DNA of 64,000 nt from Altibacter sp. (lineage in GTDB: Bacteria; Bacteroidota; Bacteroidia; Flavobacteriales; Flavobacteriaceae), in contig NZ_JAIOHK010000033.1 in the NCBI RefSeq assembly GCF_019913785.1, positions 25,195 through 89,194 of the forward strand, in the 5' to 3' direction. Of the stretch, positions 11,583-20,613 are shown one piece after another. The notes under the pieces were generated by a model, which saw only the letters and a list, made by a program, of their open reading frames with translations, ran no database searches and was not told the origin of the DNA. The position numbers and the translations under genes were made by a program. Every line of letters begins with the position of its first letter. Position 1 is the stretch's first letter.

Positions 11583-11792
11583 TTAATTACAGCCACATCC
11601 ACCACCGGTTTTACCTCCGTTAGCACCTGAAGCAGCTTCACGATACGCATGTGCATTTGTTTCAAATCGTTTAATTCCCTTATCGCTAAGCGCCATATCC
11701 GGGTCGTTGATATTTACTTTTTCATATTCCTTCACTACCACACAGGAAGCGAACAAAGAACAGAAAAGACATAACAGGAAGATTTTTTTCAT
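11583..11792 (-). CDS. DUF4266 small lipoprotein
   Basis: The 69-residue product has a lipoprotein signal peptide with the lipobox Cys in FASC, about 45 residues of polar sequence with AHAYREAASGANGG, and the strongly conserved end GGGCGCN. It is therefore a tiny lipid-anchored periplasmic or outer-membrane peptide with a Cys-Gly-Cys terminus. Its ATG overlaps the apbE TGA by four bases and DUF3570 follows ten bases later. The Cys pair suggests metal binding, thiol chemistry or covalent modification by the co-encoded enzymes; that is inference. No function is established. Confidence 0.85.
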   Translation of the reverse strand: MKKIFLLCLFCSLFASCVVVKEYEKVNINDPDMALSDKGIKRFETNAHAYREAASGANGGKTGGGCGCN

Positions 11793-12775
11793 TTTTTAGT
11801 GTCGATTTCTATTTGGTTCGATGTGTATATATTTCCCTCTGCATCTATTAAAATACATTCTATTTTGGGAATTTGATTGATAAAGTCCAACCCGGCTTTT
11901 ATACCCATTACAAATATAGAGGTTGCCAAGGCATCTGCCAGCTCAGCTTTAGGAGCAAAAACAGTGGCGCTTATTATCCCAGTTGCGGGATACCCCGTTC
12001 TAGGATCGATAATATGAGAATAACGCACTCCATTGAAAACCACATATTTTTCATAATTTCCTGAAGTAACTACAGCGCCTTCTTCTATGGGCAACATAGC
12101 AAAGGCCTTATTTTTGTCCATTGGATTGGTAATAGCTACTTTCCAATCGCTACCATTCATTTGCTTCCCCCATGTTGTCATATCGCCTGAGGCATTAATG
12201 ATACCAGCCTTCACACCATGCTCCATTAATAGTTTTTTTGCTTTGTCTGCAGCATAGCCTTTGCCAATAGCACCAAATCCTATTTTCATCCCCGGGAGTT
12301 TCAGAAAAACAGTGAAATTTTCAGGGTCTAGGATGATGTTTTTATAGCCAACTTTTTCTACGGAAGCAGCGATGTCTTTTTCCGCAGGCATTTCAGACAT
12401 ACTGCCATCAAATTTCCAAATCTTGTCCATAGAAGCATAACTAATATCGAAGGCGCCATCTGTTAACTTCGAGAGTTCAACGCTACGTCCAATGAGTGTG
12501 TACAATTCTTCATCTACTGTAATGGACTTAATTCCCGCGTTTCTATTAATTTCTGAAGTTTGTGAAGCAGGATCCCACGAGGAAATCAATTTTTCAATTC
12601 GGGTAATTTCGGCAACAGCCAAATCAATATACCCATTGGCTTCGGGTTTGGTATTGGCAATGACCGTAATCTCAAACCGACTACCCATTAATTTTAGAGT
12701 CCGCTTTACCGTTTGCTGTGCAAGCAAACTATTTGTAACAAAGCTTAATATAAAAAAGATCAGGAGTTGTCTCAA
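11789..12775 (-). CDS. apbE: FAD:protein FMN transferase (ApbE)
   Basis: ApbE enzymes act outside the cytoplasm and attach FMN from FAD to Thr/Ser residues of target proteins. The 328-residue product has a signal peptide (LLIFFILSFVTNSLLAQ) and family motifs: LKLMGSRFEITV, the flavin-binding FGAIGKGYAADKAKKLL, NASGDMTTWG, and the metal/FAD-binding HIIDPRTGYPATGIISATV. The only start that preserves the signal peptide is TTG at 12775, because TAG lies two codons upstream in frame. It sits six bases after the thioredoxin stop. No FMN-bind-domain substrate is encoded nearby, so the target is unknown. Confidence 0.92.
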   Translation of the reverse strand: MRQLLIFFILSFVTNSLLAQQTVKRTLKLMGSRFEITVIANTKPEANGYIDLAVAEITRIEKLISSWDPASQTSEINRNAGIKSITVDEELYTLIGRSVELSKLTDGAFDISYASMDKIWKFDGSMSEMPAEKDIAASVEKVGYKNIILDPENFTVFLKLPGMKIGFGAIGKGYAADKAKKLLMEHGVKAGIINASGDMTTWGKQMNGSDWKVAITNPMDKNKAFAMLPIEEGAVVTSGNYEKYVVFNGVRYSHIIDPRTGYPATGIISATVFAPKAELADALATSIFVMGIKAGLDFINQIPKIECILIDAEGNIYTSNQIEIDTKK

Positions 12776-12781
12776 GTACTA

Positions 12782-13219
12782 TTATTTAAATGATTCCAAA
12801 TGTTTAATGTATTCTGAAGGGGTTGTATTAATATAACCTGTCTCTCCAAGCTTTTTACCTTTCTTATCCAATACTACAACAAAAGGGAAAATACCTTGTT
12901 TGTTATAGATTTCGGCAAGCGCATTGTTTTGTTTCTGAAGGGATTCCGGCAAAGCATTCTTCTTTTTTTTGGGAAAGTCCGCCTGCAACATGACAAAATG
13001 ATCTTTGGCATAAGCGGTAAAGACTTCACTGCTCCAAATTTCTCTATCTAATTTAATACAAGGTGCACACCAATCACTTCCTTGAAAAACTAAAACAATA
13101 GGGCGGTTGAATTTGGCAGCAAGTTCTTTGGCAATAGTAATGTCTGTTTCCCACTTCTGAGCCATCCCTGAGGTCAATGTAAATAGTGAAAAAATAAAAG
13201 TAACTACTAGTTTATTCAT
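12782..13219 (-). CDS. Periplasmic thioredoxin-family protein
   Basis: The 145-residue product starts at MNKLVVTFIFSLFTLTSGMAQ, a signal peptide ending before Gln. An upstream in-frame start at 13246 would spoil it. The redox motif is C51-A-P-C54 in SDWCAPCIKLDREIW, in the style of thioredoxin-like thiol oxidoreductases of the DsbD-gamma/SoxW type. It is the first gene of the thioredoxin-apbE-DUF4266-DUF3570 operon. A periplasmic reductant could act on the CGC tail of the DUF4266 lipoprotein; this is inferred from context only. Confidence 0.85.
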   Translation of the reverse strand: MNKLVVTFIFSLFTLTSGMAQKWETDITIAKELAAKFNRPIVLVFQGSDWCAPCIKLDREIWSSEVFTAYAKDHFVMLQADFPKKKKNALPESLQKQNNALAEIYNKQGIFPFVVVLDKKGKKLGETGYINTTPSEYIKHLESFK

Positions 13220-13315
13220 AGTTAAGCAATAATAGATAGTACGCAAACAATTACTAAACGAAATATACTACCTAATAATTGTTAGTCTAATTTAATTTTG
13301 TTGTATAAAGTCGAA

Positions 13316-13336
13316 TTGTAATGCAATTAATTACAA
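13316..13336. promoter_or_regulatory. TTGTAAT-N7-ATTACAA dyad
   Basis: A perfect 7-bp inverted repeat with a 7-base spacer lies in the intergenic region between the divergent thioredoxin-apbE operon and ctlX. It could be an operator, but the region is AT-rich and chance is a fair alternative. Confidence 0.25.
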
Positions 13337-13412
13337 CAATTATAAATTGGTAACGAGTTAATTTGAATATAATTTCCCAACTTTTATCTACTTTTTCAAT
13401 CATAAAAACACG

Positions 13413-13420
13413 TAAATTTG
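13413..13420 (+). promoter_or_regulatory. TAAATTTG -7 promoter element for ctlX
   Basis: This is an exact TAnnTTTG match 19 bases before the TTG start at 13440. It predicts a leader of about 12-15 bases. Confidence 0.5.
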
Positions 13421-13439
13421 TAGCCTAAATGATAACCCT

Positions 13440-14375
13440 TTGGCACAACAAATTACCAACACCATCTTAATGATTCGTCCGGTCGCATTCCGCATGAACG
13501 AAGAGACCGCCGTGAATAATTTTTTTCAGGAAAATATAGATCTTAAAAATAGCGAGATCAATACCAAGGCCCAGGCCGAGTTCGATGCGTTTGTAGCTAA
13601 ACTAAGGGCGGTTGGGGTGCAGGTGATTGTGGAACACGACGACCTTAAGATGGATACGCCCGATTCTATTTTTCCCAACAATTGGGTTAGTTTTCACGAT
13701 AGCGGTATCGTTGGATTGTACCCAATGTTTGCTGAAAACAGACGTAGAGAACGTCGCGAAGAGGTCATGGACCGTTTAGAAAGTGAAGGTTTTGTTATCG
13801 AAGGCTATATGGATTATACCAGTGCCGAAGAAGAAGGTTTGTTTCTGGAAGGAACCGGAAGCTTGTTGTTGGATCGGGTTCATAAAAAGGCATATTGTGC
13901 CCTATCTCCGCGTGCCGATGAAGAACTTCTAATTGAGTTTTGCGAGGATTTCGATTATTTCCCGGTGGTGTTTACGGCCAATCAGGTTGTCGATGGTGTA
14001 CGAGTGCCCATTTATCACACCAATGTAATGATGGCACTTGCCGAAAATTTTGCAGTAATTTGTCTGGATACCATAGACGATGCTACCGAAAAGAAAAATG
14101 TGGTGCAACATTTAAAACAAGACGGGAAAGAGATCATAGCGATAACCGAAGCGCAGATGCACCAATTTGCCGGGAATATGCTACAAGTAAAAGGAGCGGG
14201 AGACACTAAATACATGATCATGAGCAAAGCGGCTCACGAGAGTTTACGTCCAGATCAAGTTGAGGCGATTGAAAAACATTGTGAGATTTTAAGTAGTGAT
14301 CTGGAAACTATTGAAACCTGCGGTGGAGGTAGTGCCCGGTGTATGATGGCCGAAGTCTTTCTTCCGAAGGAATAA
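13440..14375 (+). CDS. ctlX: Citrulline-utilisation hydrolase-like (CtlX) arginine-deiminase-related protein
   Basis: The 311-residue pentein-fold enzyme opens with ITNTILMIRPVAFRMNEETA, typical of CtlX proteins. Residues matching the catalytic set are PDSIFPNNW at 74-82, EGTGSL at 137-142, His193 in IYHTN and Cys301 in GGGSARCMMAEV. The family is linked by name and context to citrulline or related guanidino/ureido catabolism; the exact substrate is not visible. TTG at 13440 is the likely start because it keeps the conserved N-terminus; the next ATG (13470) would remove it. It is divergent from the thioredoxin-apbE operon. The 36-base gap to the next small gene allows co-transcription. Confidence 0.82.
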   Translation: MAQQITNTILMIRPVAFRMNEETAVNNFFQENIDLKNSEINTKAQAEFDAFVAKLRAVGVQVIVEHDDLKMDTPDSIFPNNWVSFHDSGIVGLYPMFAENRRRERREEVMDRLESEGFVIEGYMDYTSAEEEGLFLEGTGSLLLDRVHKKAYCALSPRADEELLIEFCEDFDYFPVVFTANQVVDGVRVPIYHTNVMMALAENFAVICLDTIDDATEKKNVVQHLKQDGKEIIAITEAQMHQFAGNMLQVKGAGDTKYMIMSKAAHESLRPDQVEAIEKHCEILSSDLETIETCGGGSARCMMAEVFLPKE

Positions 14376-14411
14376 ATTTAACTATCTTTAAGTCACATAA
14401 CAGATACTGTA

Positions 14412-14618
14412 ATGAGGATCCTAAAAATAATTTTGGTGATTGTGGGGATTGCACTTATTGGGTTTGGACTCTACAGTGCCTTTGTCCCACAAGAAGTACT
14501 CGATATTGGACCATTGGAAGTCTCGGCCAAAGAGGGGCTGAATAATCAAACCCTGGGAATGATCGGTTTAGGCGTCTTGGCGTTACTAGCCGCATTGTTT
14601 GCTAAAAATCGCAGATAG
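14412..14618 (+). CDS. Small two-helix membrane protein
   Basis: The 68-residue product has one hydrophobic helix at about 3-24 (LKIILVIVGIALIGFGLYSA) and a second at about 48-63, joined by a polar loop, with a short basic end KNRR. That predicts a hairpin in the inner membrane with both ends on the same side. It resembles uncharacterised small flavobacterial membrane proteins. It lies between ctlX and the acetyltransferase on the same strand with short gaps. Function is unknown. Confidence 0.7.
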   Translation: MRILKIILVIVGIALIGFGLYSAFVPQEVLDIGPLEVSAKEGLNNQTLGMIGLGVLALLAALFAKNRR

Positions 14619-14631
14619 CATTTACACGCGT

Positions 14632-15159
14632 ATGGTTTCTGAAAAGATACGTATTCGGGACGTGCAGCCTACCGAAGTCGCATTGTTGCAACAGATCAGC
14701 AGCAAGACTTTTGTGGAAGCATTTGAACATTTAAACAACCCATCCGATTTTAAAATGTATATGGATGAGGCCTTTACCCTTGAACAGATAAAATTGGAGT
14801 ATGAGAATCCGAATTCCTATCATTTTTTTGCCGAATACAATGCCGATATAATTGGTTTTGTCAAACTCAATCTCCAAACGGCCCAAACCGAAATGCCTTT
14901 CAAAAACGCTTTAGAAATTCAGCGCATCTATATAATTTCCAAATATCAGGGGCTAAAAGTTGGAAAGCAGTTCTTGCAATTTGTAATTGACTTTGCAAAA
15001 CAGAAGAGGATCGATAAAATCTGGCTGGGGGTATGGGACAAAAATCTAAGAGCAATTTCCTTTTATGAAAGGAACGGCTTTGTAGCTTTTTCGAAGCATA
15101 AATTTATGGTGGGTACCGATTTGCAGTTTGATATTATGATGCAATTGGATTTGGTGTAG
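14632..15159 (+). CDS. GNAT-family N-acetyltransferase
   Basis: The 175-residue product has the GNAT fold. Its acetyl-CoA-binding motif A region is IQRIYIISKYQGLKVGKQFLQFVIDFA, and KIWLGVWDKNLRAISFYERNGFVAF fits motif B. Acceptor specificity (amine, protein N-terminus, antibiotic) cannot be judged from the sequence. The ATG at 14632 starts 13 bases after the small membrane protein gene. An upstream TTG at 14599 overlaps that gene and gives an unlikely N-terminus. Confidence 0.88.
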   Translation: MVSEKIRIRDVQPTEVALLQQISSKTFVEAFEHLNNPSDFKMYMDEAFTLEQIKLEYENPNSYHFFAEYNADIIGFVKLNLQTAQTEMPFKNALEIQRIYIISKYQGLKVGKQFLQFVIDFAKQKRIDKIWLGVWDKNLRAISFYERNGFVAFSKHKFMVGTDLQFDIMMQLDLV

Positions 15160-15268
15160 CTCGTACCTGGTATTTCCATTTTCAACGCTTTCTCTAACCG
15201 ATAGGGCCAGAGTTATGATCGCGATATTTTTCAAGTATACATCTCCAATCCATCCCTAAAAATTCTTG

Positions 15269-15276
15269 TATCTTTG
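15269..15276 (+). promoter_or_regulatory. TATCTTTG -7 promoter element for argS
   Basis: This is an exact consensus match 53 bases before the argS ATG, in a 170-base intergenic region that shows nothing else of note. Confidence 0.6.
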
Positions 15277-15329
15277 CCCTCGCTTTCCAGCCCTATGGTG
15301 TAGGAGAGCCTTATATTTAAAATCAACTC

Positions 15330-17102
15330 ATGAATTTGCAACTCACTCTTGAAAAGGAAATTATTAAGGCGGTGTCACAACTATATGGTGCTACGCTCGA
15401 AACTGTCGAGTTTCAAGCCACTCGAAAAGAGTTTGAAGGCGATATTACCGTGGTGATATTTCCTATGCTTCGTGTTGTAAAGGGAAATCCGGTGCAAATT
15501 GGAGAGGCCATTGGAACATATATCGTGAAACATATAGATGTCGTATCAAAATTCAATGTGGTAAAGGGTTTTTTGAATTTGGTGCTGAGTGATGCCTATT
15601 ATTTGGAATTCTTTCGTAGTGTTCCAGATTTTTCCACCTTCGGAAAGAGGCAAGATGAAACAGAGGCCATCATGGTCGAATTCGCCTCTCCCAATACCAA
15701 CAAGCCCTTGCACCTAGGACATATTCGAAATATCTTATTGGGTGCCAGTGTTGCCGAAATACTTAAAGCCGCAGGTAAGAAAGTGTACAACACGCAAATC
15801 ATCAACGACCGCGGTATTCATATTTGTAAAAGTATGTTGGCCTGGAAGCGATTTGGCAAGGGAGAAACGCCAGAATCTAGCGGTTTGAAAGGAGATAAGC
15901 TGGTTGGAAATTATTATGTAAAGTTCGATAAGGAATACAAAAAAGAGATCGCAAAGTTGATTGCTGACGGAAGATCTGAAGATGAGGCTAAGGCCGAAGC
16001 CCCATCCTTATTGGAAGCCCAAGAAATGCTTCGTAAATGGGAGGCCGGCGATACCGAAACAGTGGCACTTTGGAAGAAAATGAACGCCTGGGTCTACGAG
16101 GGTTTCGAAAAGACCTATGCGTCTTTAGGTGTACATTTTGACAGTTATTACTACGAGAGTGACACCTATTTATTGGGGAAAGAGGTGATCGATATCGGAC
16201 TCGAAAAAAACGTATTCAAACGAAAAGAGGATGGTTCGGTATGGTGTGACCTCACCGATGAAGGATTGGATGAAAAAATTGTATTGCGTAGTGATGGCAC
16301 CGCTGTCTATATGACTCAGGATATTGGAACTGCCATTCAGCGTGTAAAGGACCACCCCGATGTGAATGGGATGATCTATACGGTAGGAAACGAACAGGAT
16401 TACCATTTTAAGGTATTGTTTTTAATTCTGAAAAAACTGGGATATGTCTGGGCGCAACAATTGTATCATTTAAGTTATGGGATGGTAGATCTACCCTCCG
16501 GGAAAATGAAAAGTCGGGAAGGAACTGTGGTGGATGCCGATGATCTTATTTCAGATATGGCCAAGACAGCAGGTGATATTAGTGAAGAACTCGGTAAAAT
16601 CGATGACTTTTCGGAAGAAGAAAAAAAAGAACTCTACCAAACCATTGGATTGGGTGCTTTAAAATATTATATCCTGAAGGTGGATCCAAAAAAGAGAATC
16701 CTTTTCAACCCAGAAGAGAGTGTAGATTTTCAAGGAAATACAGGTCCTTTCATTCAATATACCTACGCTCGAATACAATCTATTTTGCGGAAGGCGGGCC
16801 CTCTTAAAAAGCAGGTAAATTATAATATCATCTTACAGGACAAAGAGAAGGAACTGCTTAAACAACTGCAAGTATTCCCTGAAACAATTCAGCAGGCTGC
16901 CCAACAATACAGTCCGGCACTTATTGCTAATTATACCTATGAGCTGGTACGATTATACAATTCCTTTTTTCAGAATATCTCAATTTTTGGCGCAGATACA
17001 GAGGAAGAACAGCACTTTAGAGTCCAACTGTCAAAAGCAACCGGGGATGTTATAAAAACAGCTTTCAACCTACTTGGAATTCGAGTTCCGGTACGGATGT
17101 AA
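15330..17102 (+). CDS. argS: Arginyl-tRNA synthetase
   Basis: This enzyme charges tRNA-Arg. The 590-residue product is a class I synthetase. An N-terminal additional domain (about 1-105) is followed by the catalytic core with VEFASPNTNKPLHLGHIRN, containing the HIGH-type HLGH motif. The KMSKS-equivalent loop is GKMKSREGTVV, followed by a DALR-type anticodon-binding domain at the C-terminus (QYTYARIQSILRKAG, LVRLYNSFF). The length is normal. Its stop is one base from the stop of the convergent TonB receptor gene, so there is no room for a terminator between them. Confidence 0.97.
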   Translation: MNLQLTLEKEIIKAVSQLYGATLETVEFQATRKEFEGDITVVIFPMLRVVKGNPVQIGEAIGTYIVKHIDVVSKFNVVKGFLNLVLSDAYYLEFFRSVPDFSTFGKRQDETEAIMVEFASPNTNKPLHLGHIRNILLGASVAEILKAAGKKVYNTQIINDRGIHICKSMLAWKRFGKGETPESSGLKGDKLVGNYYVKFDKEYKKEIAKLIADGRSEDEAKAEAPSLLEAQEMLRKWEAGDTETVALWKKMNAWVYEGFEKTYASLGVHFDSYYYESDTYLLGKEVIDIGLEKNVFKRKEDGSVWCDLTDEGLDEKIVLRSDGTAVYMTQDIGTAIQRVKDHPDVNGMIYTVGNEQDYHFKVLFLILKKLGYVWAQQLYHLSYGMVDLPSGKMKSREGTVVDADDLISDMAKTAGDISEELGKIDDFSEEEKKELYQTIGLGALKYYILKVDPKKRILFNPEESVDFQGNTGPFIQYTYARIQSILRKAGPLKKQVNYNIILQDKEKELLKQLQVFPETIQQAAQQYSPALIANYTYELVRLYNSFFQNISIFGADTEEEQHFRVQLSKATGDVIKTAFNLLGIRVPVRM

Positions 17103-17103
17103 C

Positions 17104-19665
17104 CTAAAATAATAGCTGTAAGGAAAAATTAGGTGTTACTCCCAAAGAAACTTCTTTTACCTGATTCACCCGCGAGTTACCACTGCTGTCGGTATCCAAA
17201 GTATACCGAATATTTAGCGTGTTCTTTGTATTAAATACATTCAATACGGCCGCGTTTATTTTGGCGGTTACCTTCGAAGAGATCTCCCATAGGTATTCTA
17301 CCGAAAGATCGGTACGGAAATAATTTGCTGTGCGTTCATTATTGGGCGTGTCGAATTGAATTACCTCTGCTCCATCTTCAATAATGATTTCTTCCCCGGC
17401 TAGGGGGAACGTATTGGGTTTTCCGGTTCGATAATTATATCCCAAGGCGATCTTAAAATTTTTAAATGAATAAGAACCTGCGGTTGTAAGACTGTGTCGA
17501 ATATCTAAGTTGTTCGGAAAAGTACTGGGGGACAAGGAATCGAAAGTGTAATCATTTTTCATATACAGATAGGTAAACCAGGCGCTAAAAGATCGAATCT
17601 TTTTGTTCAGGGTGAACTCAGCTCCTTTTGCAGTATAACTACCCGTGGTTTGAACAGACTGAAATTGATTCTGAAATCCTTGATTGGATGAGGTAATGCC
17701 ATCTACAAACTTATAAAACCCCTCTAGATTGACAAACCAATTATTCCTTTTGTATACCACTCCTGCTGAAGCCTGTTTGCTTTGTATCACAGGTACAGCT
17801 TGGTCATCGGCAAGTACCCATCTTCTATTTTCAATTCCTAAGAAATCATTGGTAAAATCAATGCGCTGGGTAACCGATTGGTTTTTGAATTCTCCCAGTG
17901 CTTCAAAGGCAAATCCACCACCCATCTTCTGATGAAAGCTCAGCCTAGGTTCAACAATAAATTTACTGAACTTGTCCAAATAATTCATTCGAACGCCTCC
18001 GTTGATTATGGTTTGGTCATTAGGAGATGTATAGTTGAGTGTTCCGAAGAGCACATGGCTTTGCAACACATTTTTTACAACACTTCTAAATCTAGGCAGG
18101 TTGACATCTTGTGTATTCGAAATCCCGGTTTCCGAAAAGTGATAACCACTCTCCAATGAATACCTGTCAGAAAGTGTAATTTTTGTTTCCAACTTAATTC
18201 CGGTTTCCAAAACTTCATTTTCCTGTTGCTGTTCTTGAGACGTTAAAATGTCTTTATTGATAGAATCAATCAAATAGCTCGATCCGTATCCTTGCACCGT
18301 TGTTTCGAAATTCGAATCCCAAATCCGTTTCCATGAAATTCCACCTACTGTACTTGTTTGTCCCAATTGACTTCTTTTAGATTGCATAGATGCTTCCACC
18401 GACTCGTCGAAGTGCAGATGGTTTTCTATGATTAGAAAATTAAGCCTGAATTTATCTTTATCCGATACATCCCATAGTAGTTTGGCACTGGCGTCGTAGA
18501 AATTGAAATCAACTTCGGTTGAAATAGTGGTCGGGTTATTCGGATTTTCGCGATTCGTAATTTCTGTATCTTGAAAGATCCGTTCCGAAAAGGTATTGTA
18601 TACCGGCGTTTCTACCAGAAAACTTAATGAGTGTCTGCCGGAGACCTGCATCGAAAAGTTTTCAGAAACAGGCACATCGGCAAATACATTGGCATTGATC
18701 AAATTAAAACCACCTCCTGCGGTAAAAGTGTTGGATACGGTATTTTTAGAATACATAGCGATGACCCCCGAAGCACTCTCACCGTATTTTGCAGGTGTTC
18801 CATTCTTATAAATACTTACTCGCTCCGTCAAGTCGGGATTAAAAGCCGAAATAAGTCCAAAAAAATGACCGCTTTGATACATTTTGATATCGTCCCAAAG
18901 GATCAAGTTTTCATCATGTGTACCTCCACGGATATTAATGTTCGAAATGGTTTCATCCACACTTTCTACTCCGGGAAGGGCCTGTGCAATCTGTAGTACG
19001 TCATTTTCAACCTGACCGGGTAGTAGTCCAAAATTATCGGTATTCAGAGAAATAGAACCGTTAAGCTCCTTGACAATTCCCTTAGTAAAAAGGGCATTTA
19101 AGGTTATATACTCTAAGCGGGTAACTGAGGGGATCAATAAAAAGGTGGGACAATTCGTTTCAAATCGCTGCAATGGGATTTCGTACGATTCGAAACCTAC
19201 ATAACTAATGAGTACGGAAGTAATATTGGCATTTTCAGAAATATAAAACACGCCCTCCGCATTGGTGATAGTAGCATACTTATTATTATTAGTCTGTACA
19301 GTGGCTCCTTCTAATGGAAAGCCGGAGCTGGCATCCAAAATACGACCACAATACACTTTTTCGGAGTCCTTGAAAGTTACGGTGACGTATCTGGCATCGA
19401 TGCTAGTAAATACCAACGGGGTATTTTCGTTCAAGTAAATTAATAGGTCATCAAGGGAAAAGCTAGGGGAAGGAGGTGTTATGGTAATGCCGGCAATTGC
19501 ATCGGGAGTGTAGGAAACACTAATACTGTATTTCGTTTCCATGTTTTCAATAACGGTCTGCAGGGCAATTTTATCATGGTCCTGAGCAGTACATAACTGA
19601 CCCCAAAACACATAAAACAGCCCGATAAAAACATAGCGATAGGTGCTAGTTGCCTTCTTTTGCAT
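17104..19665 (-). CDS. STN-domain TonB-dependent receptor, partner of ECF sigma/FecR
   Basis: The 853-residue product has, in order: a signal peptide, an STN domain (about 30-100) that would signal to FecR in the periplasm, a carboxypeptidase-D-regulatory-like beta-sandwich (about 112-190, YCGRILDASSGFPLEGATVQ), a plug (about 215-320, with NINIRGGTHDENLILWDDI), and a 22-strand-type barrel ending in NFSLQLLF with a C-terminal Phe. It takes up an unknown ligand across the outer membrane. No SusD partner is nearby, which argues against a polysaccharide system. Its start overlaps the FecR gene by 20 bases, so expression should be coupled to sigma and anti-sigma. Confidence 0.9.
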   Translation of the reverse strand: MQKKATSTYRYVFIGLFYVFWGQLCTAQDHDKIALQTVIENMETKYSISVSYTPDAIAGITITPPSPSFSLDDLLIYLNENTPLVFTSIDARYVTVTFKDSEKVYCGRILDASSGFPLEGATVQTNNNKYATITNAEGVFYISENANITSVLISYVGFESYEIPLQRFETNCPTFLLIPSVTRLEYITLNALFTKGIVKELNGSISLNTDNFGLLPGQVENDVLQIAQALPGVESVDETISNINIRGGTHDENLILWDDIKMYQSGHFFGLISAFNPDLTERVSIYKNGTPAKYGESASGVIAMYSKNTVSNTFTAGGGFNLINANVFADVPVSENFSMQVSGRHSLSFLVETPVYNTFSERIFQDTEITNRENPNNPTTISTEVDFNFYDASAKLLWDVSDKDKFRLNFLIIENHLHFDESVEASMQSKRSQLGQTSTVGGISWKRIWDSNFETTVQGYGSSYLIDSINKDILTSQEQQQENEVLETGIKLETKITLSDRYSLESGYHFSETGISNTQDVNLPRFRSVVKNVLQSHVLFGTLNYTSPNDQTIINGGVRMNYLDKFSKFIVEPRLSFHQKMGGGFAFEALGEFKNQSVTQRIDFTNDFLGIENRRWVLADDQAVPVIQSKQASAGVVYKRNNWFVNLEGFYKFVDGITSSNQGFQNQFQSVQTTGSYTAKGAEFTLNKKIRSFSAWFTYLYMKNDYTFDSLSPSTFPNNLDIRHSLTTAGSYSFKNFKIALGYNYRTGKPNTFPLAGEEIIIEDGAEVIQFDTPNNERTANYFRTDLSVEYLWEISSKVTAKINAAVLNVFNTKNTLNIRYTLDTDSSGNSRVNQVKEVSLGVTPNFSLQLLF

Positions 19666-20569
19666 AAATGTTTACTTCCCCTTCCGTAACTGTAAACTGT
19701 AAGTCTAACGGATCACAAATCGATTTCAAAGCTAGATTGATATCCTTATGTGTAAAGCTTCCGGTAAAACGTTTGTTCAAATTTACATTTATTGCGGTTA
19801 CGCTTATTGGATATTGACGTTTTAATTCATTTAAAACTATATTGAACGACGCATTCTCAAAATGACTTTCGTCAGTTATCCAAGTTGGGGCAAGGGCATT
19901 GGATGTTGTGTGTACGACTAAGCTACCATTTTCAATTTTGAGTTTATTACCGGCGGGTAACTTTACCAATGTGTCATTAAAAGCTACACTCACCAAGCCT
20001 TCAAAACAATTCACATTGAATATGGAATCTCTTGAAAACACATTGAACTGAGTCCCTAGAACGGTAACCACACCTTGCGTTGTTTCTACACTAAAGGAAT
20101 TTCCCTTGGTCACCTTAAAATAAGCCTCGCCATTCAGTGTTAATCTCCGATCCTTTTTCCAGTTTTTCTTATTGAAAACAATTTCAGAACTGGCATTTAG
20201 AACCACTTCCGAAGCATCGGGTAATAAGAAGGTCTCCTTTTGCGCTATTTGGGTTGAAACGGTTGTGTCCAAAGAATTTAGGTAAAGATAACCCACAAGG
20301 ACGACGGCTAGTACGGCAGCAATTCGCAAAAATGCCGAAAATGGCCGCATTCGCCTCACCTCCTTTTGAACGATACGTTTCGAATTGATCAACTCAAAAT
20401 TAGCTTCGGCATTGAAGTTTGGTGCCTCAAAACCGGAAGTTGCTTCTGCAATTTTCATGTAAGAAGCATATTCCGGCGAGGACTTCAATTTATCTATCTC
20501 ATCGGCAGTAGCCTCCCCATTCAAATATTTATGTAAGATGTAGTTTAATTCCATATCTAATTTGTTCAT
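19646..20569 (-). CDS. FecR-family anti-sigma factor
   Basis: The 307-residue product has a cytoplasmic N-terminal part (about 1-78), one transmembrane helix (about 80-98, RIAAVLAVVLVGYLYL), and a periplasmic FecR domain. That domain includes FLLPDASEVVLNASSEIVF, GEAYFKVTKGNSFSVET, and VVTVLGTQFNVFSRD. The C-terminal region (FENASFNIVLNELKRQYPI, TGSFTHKDINLALKSICDP) resembles an STN-like signalling part. It would hold the co-encoded ECF sigma factor until the receptor signals. It lies 44 bases downstream of the sigma gene. Confidence 0.92.
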   Translation of the reverse strand: MNKLDMELNYILHKYLNGEATADEIDKLKSSPEYASYMKIAEATSGFEAPNFNAEANFELINSKRIVQKEVRRMRPFSAFLRIAAVLAVVLVGYLYLNSLDTTVSTQIAQKETFLLPDASEVVLNASSEIVFNKKNWKKDRRLTLNGEAYFKVTKGNSFSVETTQGVVTVLGTQFNVFSRDSIFNVNCFEGLVSVAFNDTLVKLPAGNKLKIENGSLVVHTTSNALAPTWITDESHFENASFNIVLNELKRQYPISVTAINVNLNKRFTGSFTHKDINLALKSICDPLDLQFTVTEGEVNIYAKEGN

Positions 20570-20613
20570 ACCTATTCTTGAAACAGCCTACCTTGGCTTT
20601 ACCCTACCTTAGC

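Noticed and set aside
15160..15329. Possible tRNA in the gap before argS
   Set aside because: No cloverleaf arms or TTCGA-type T-loop in the right spacing. Only the -7 promoter element is supported.
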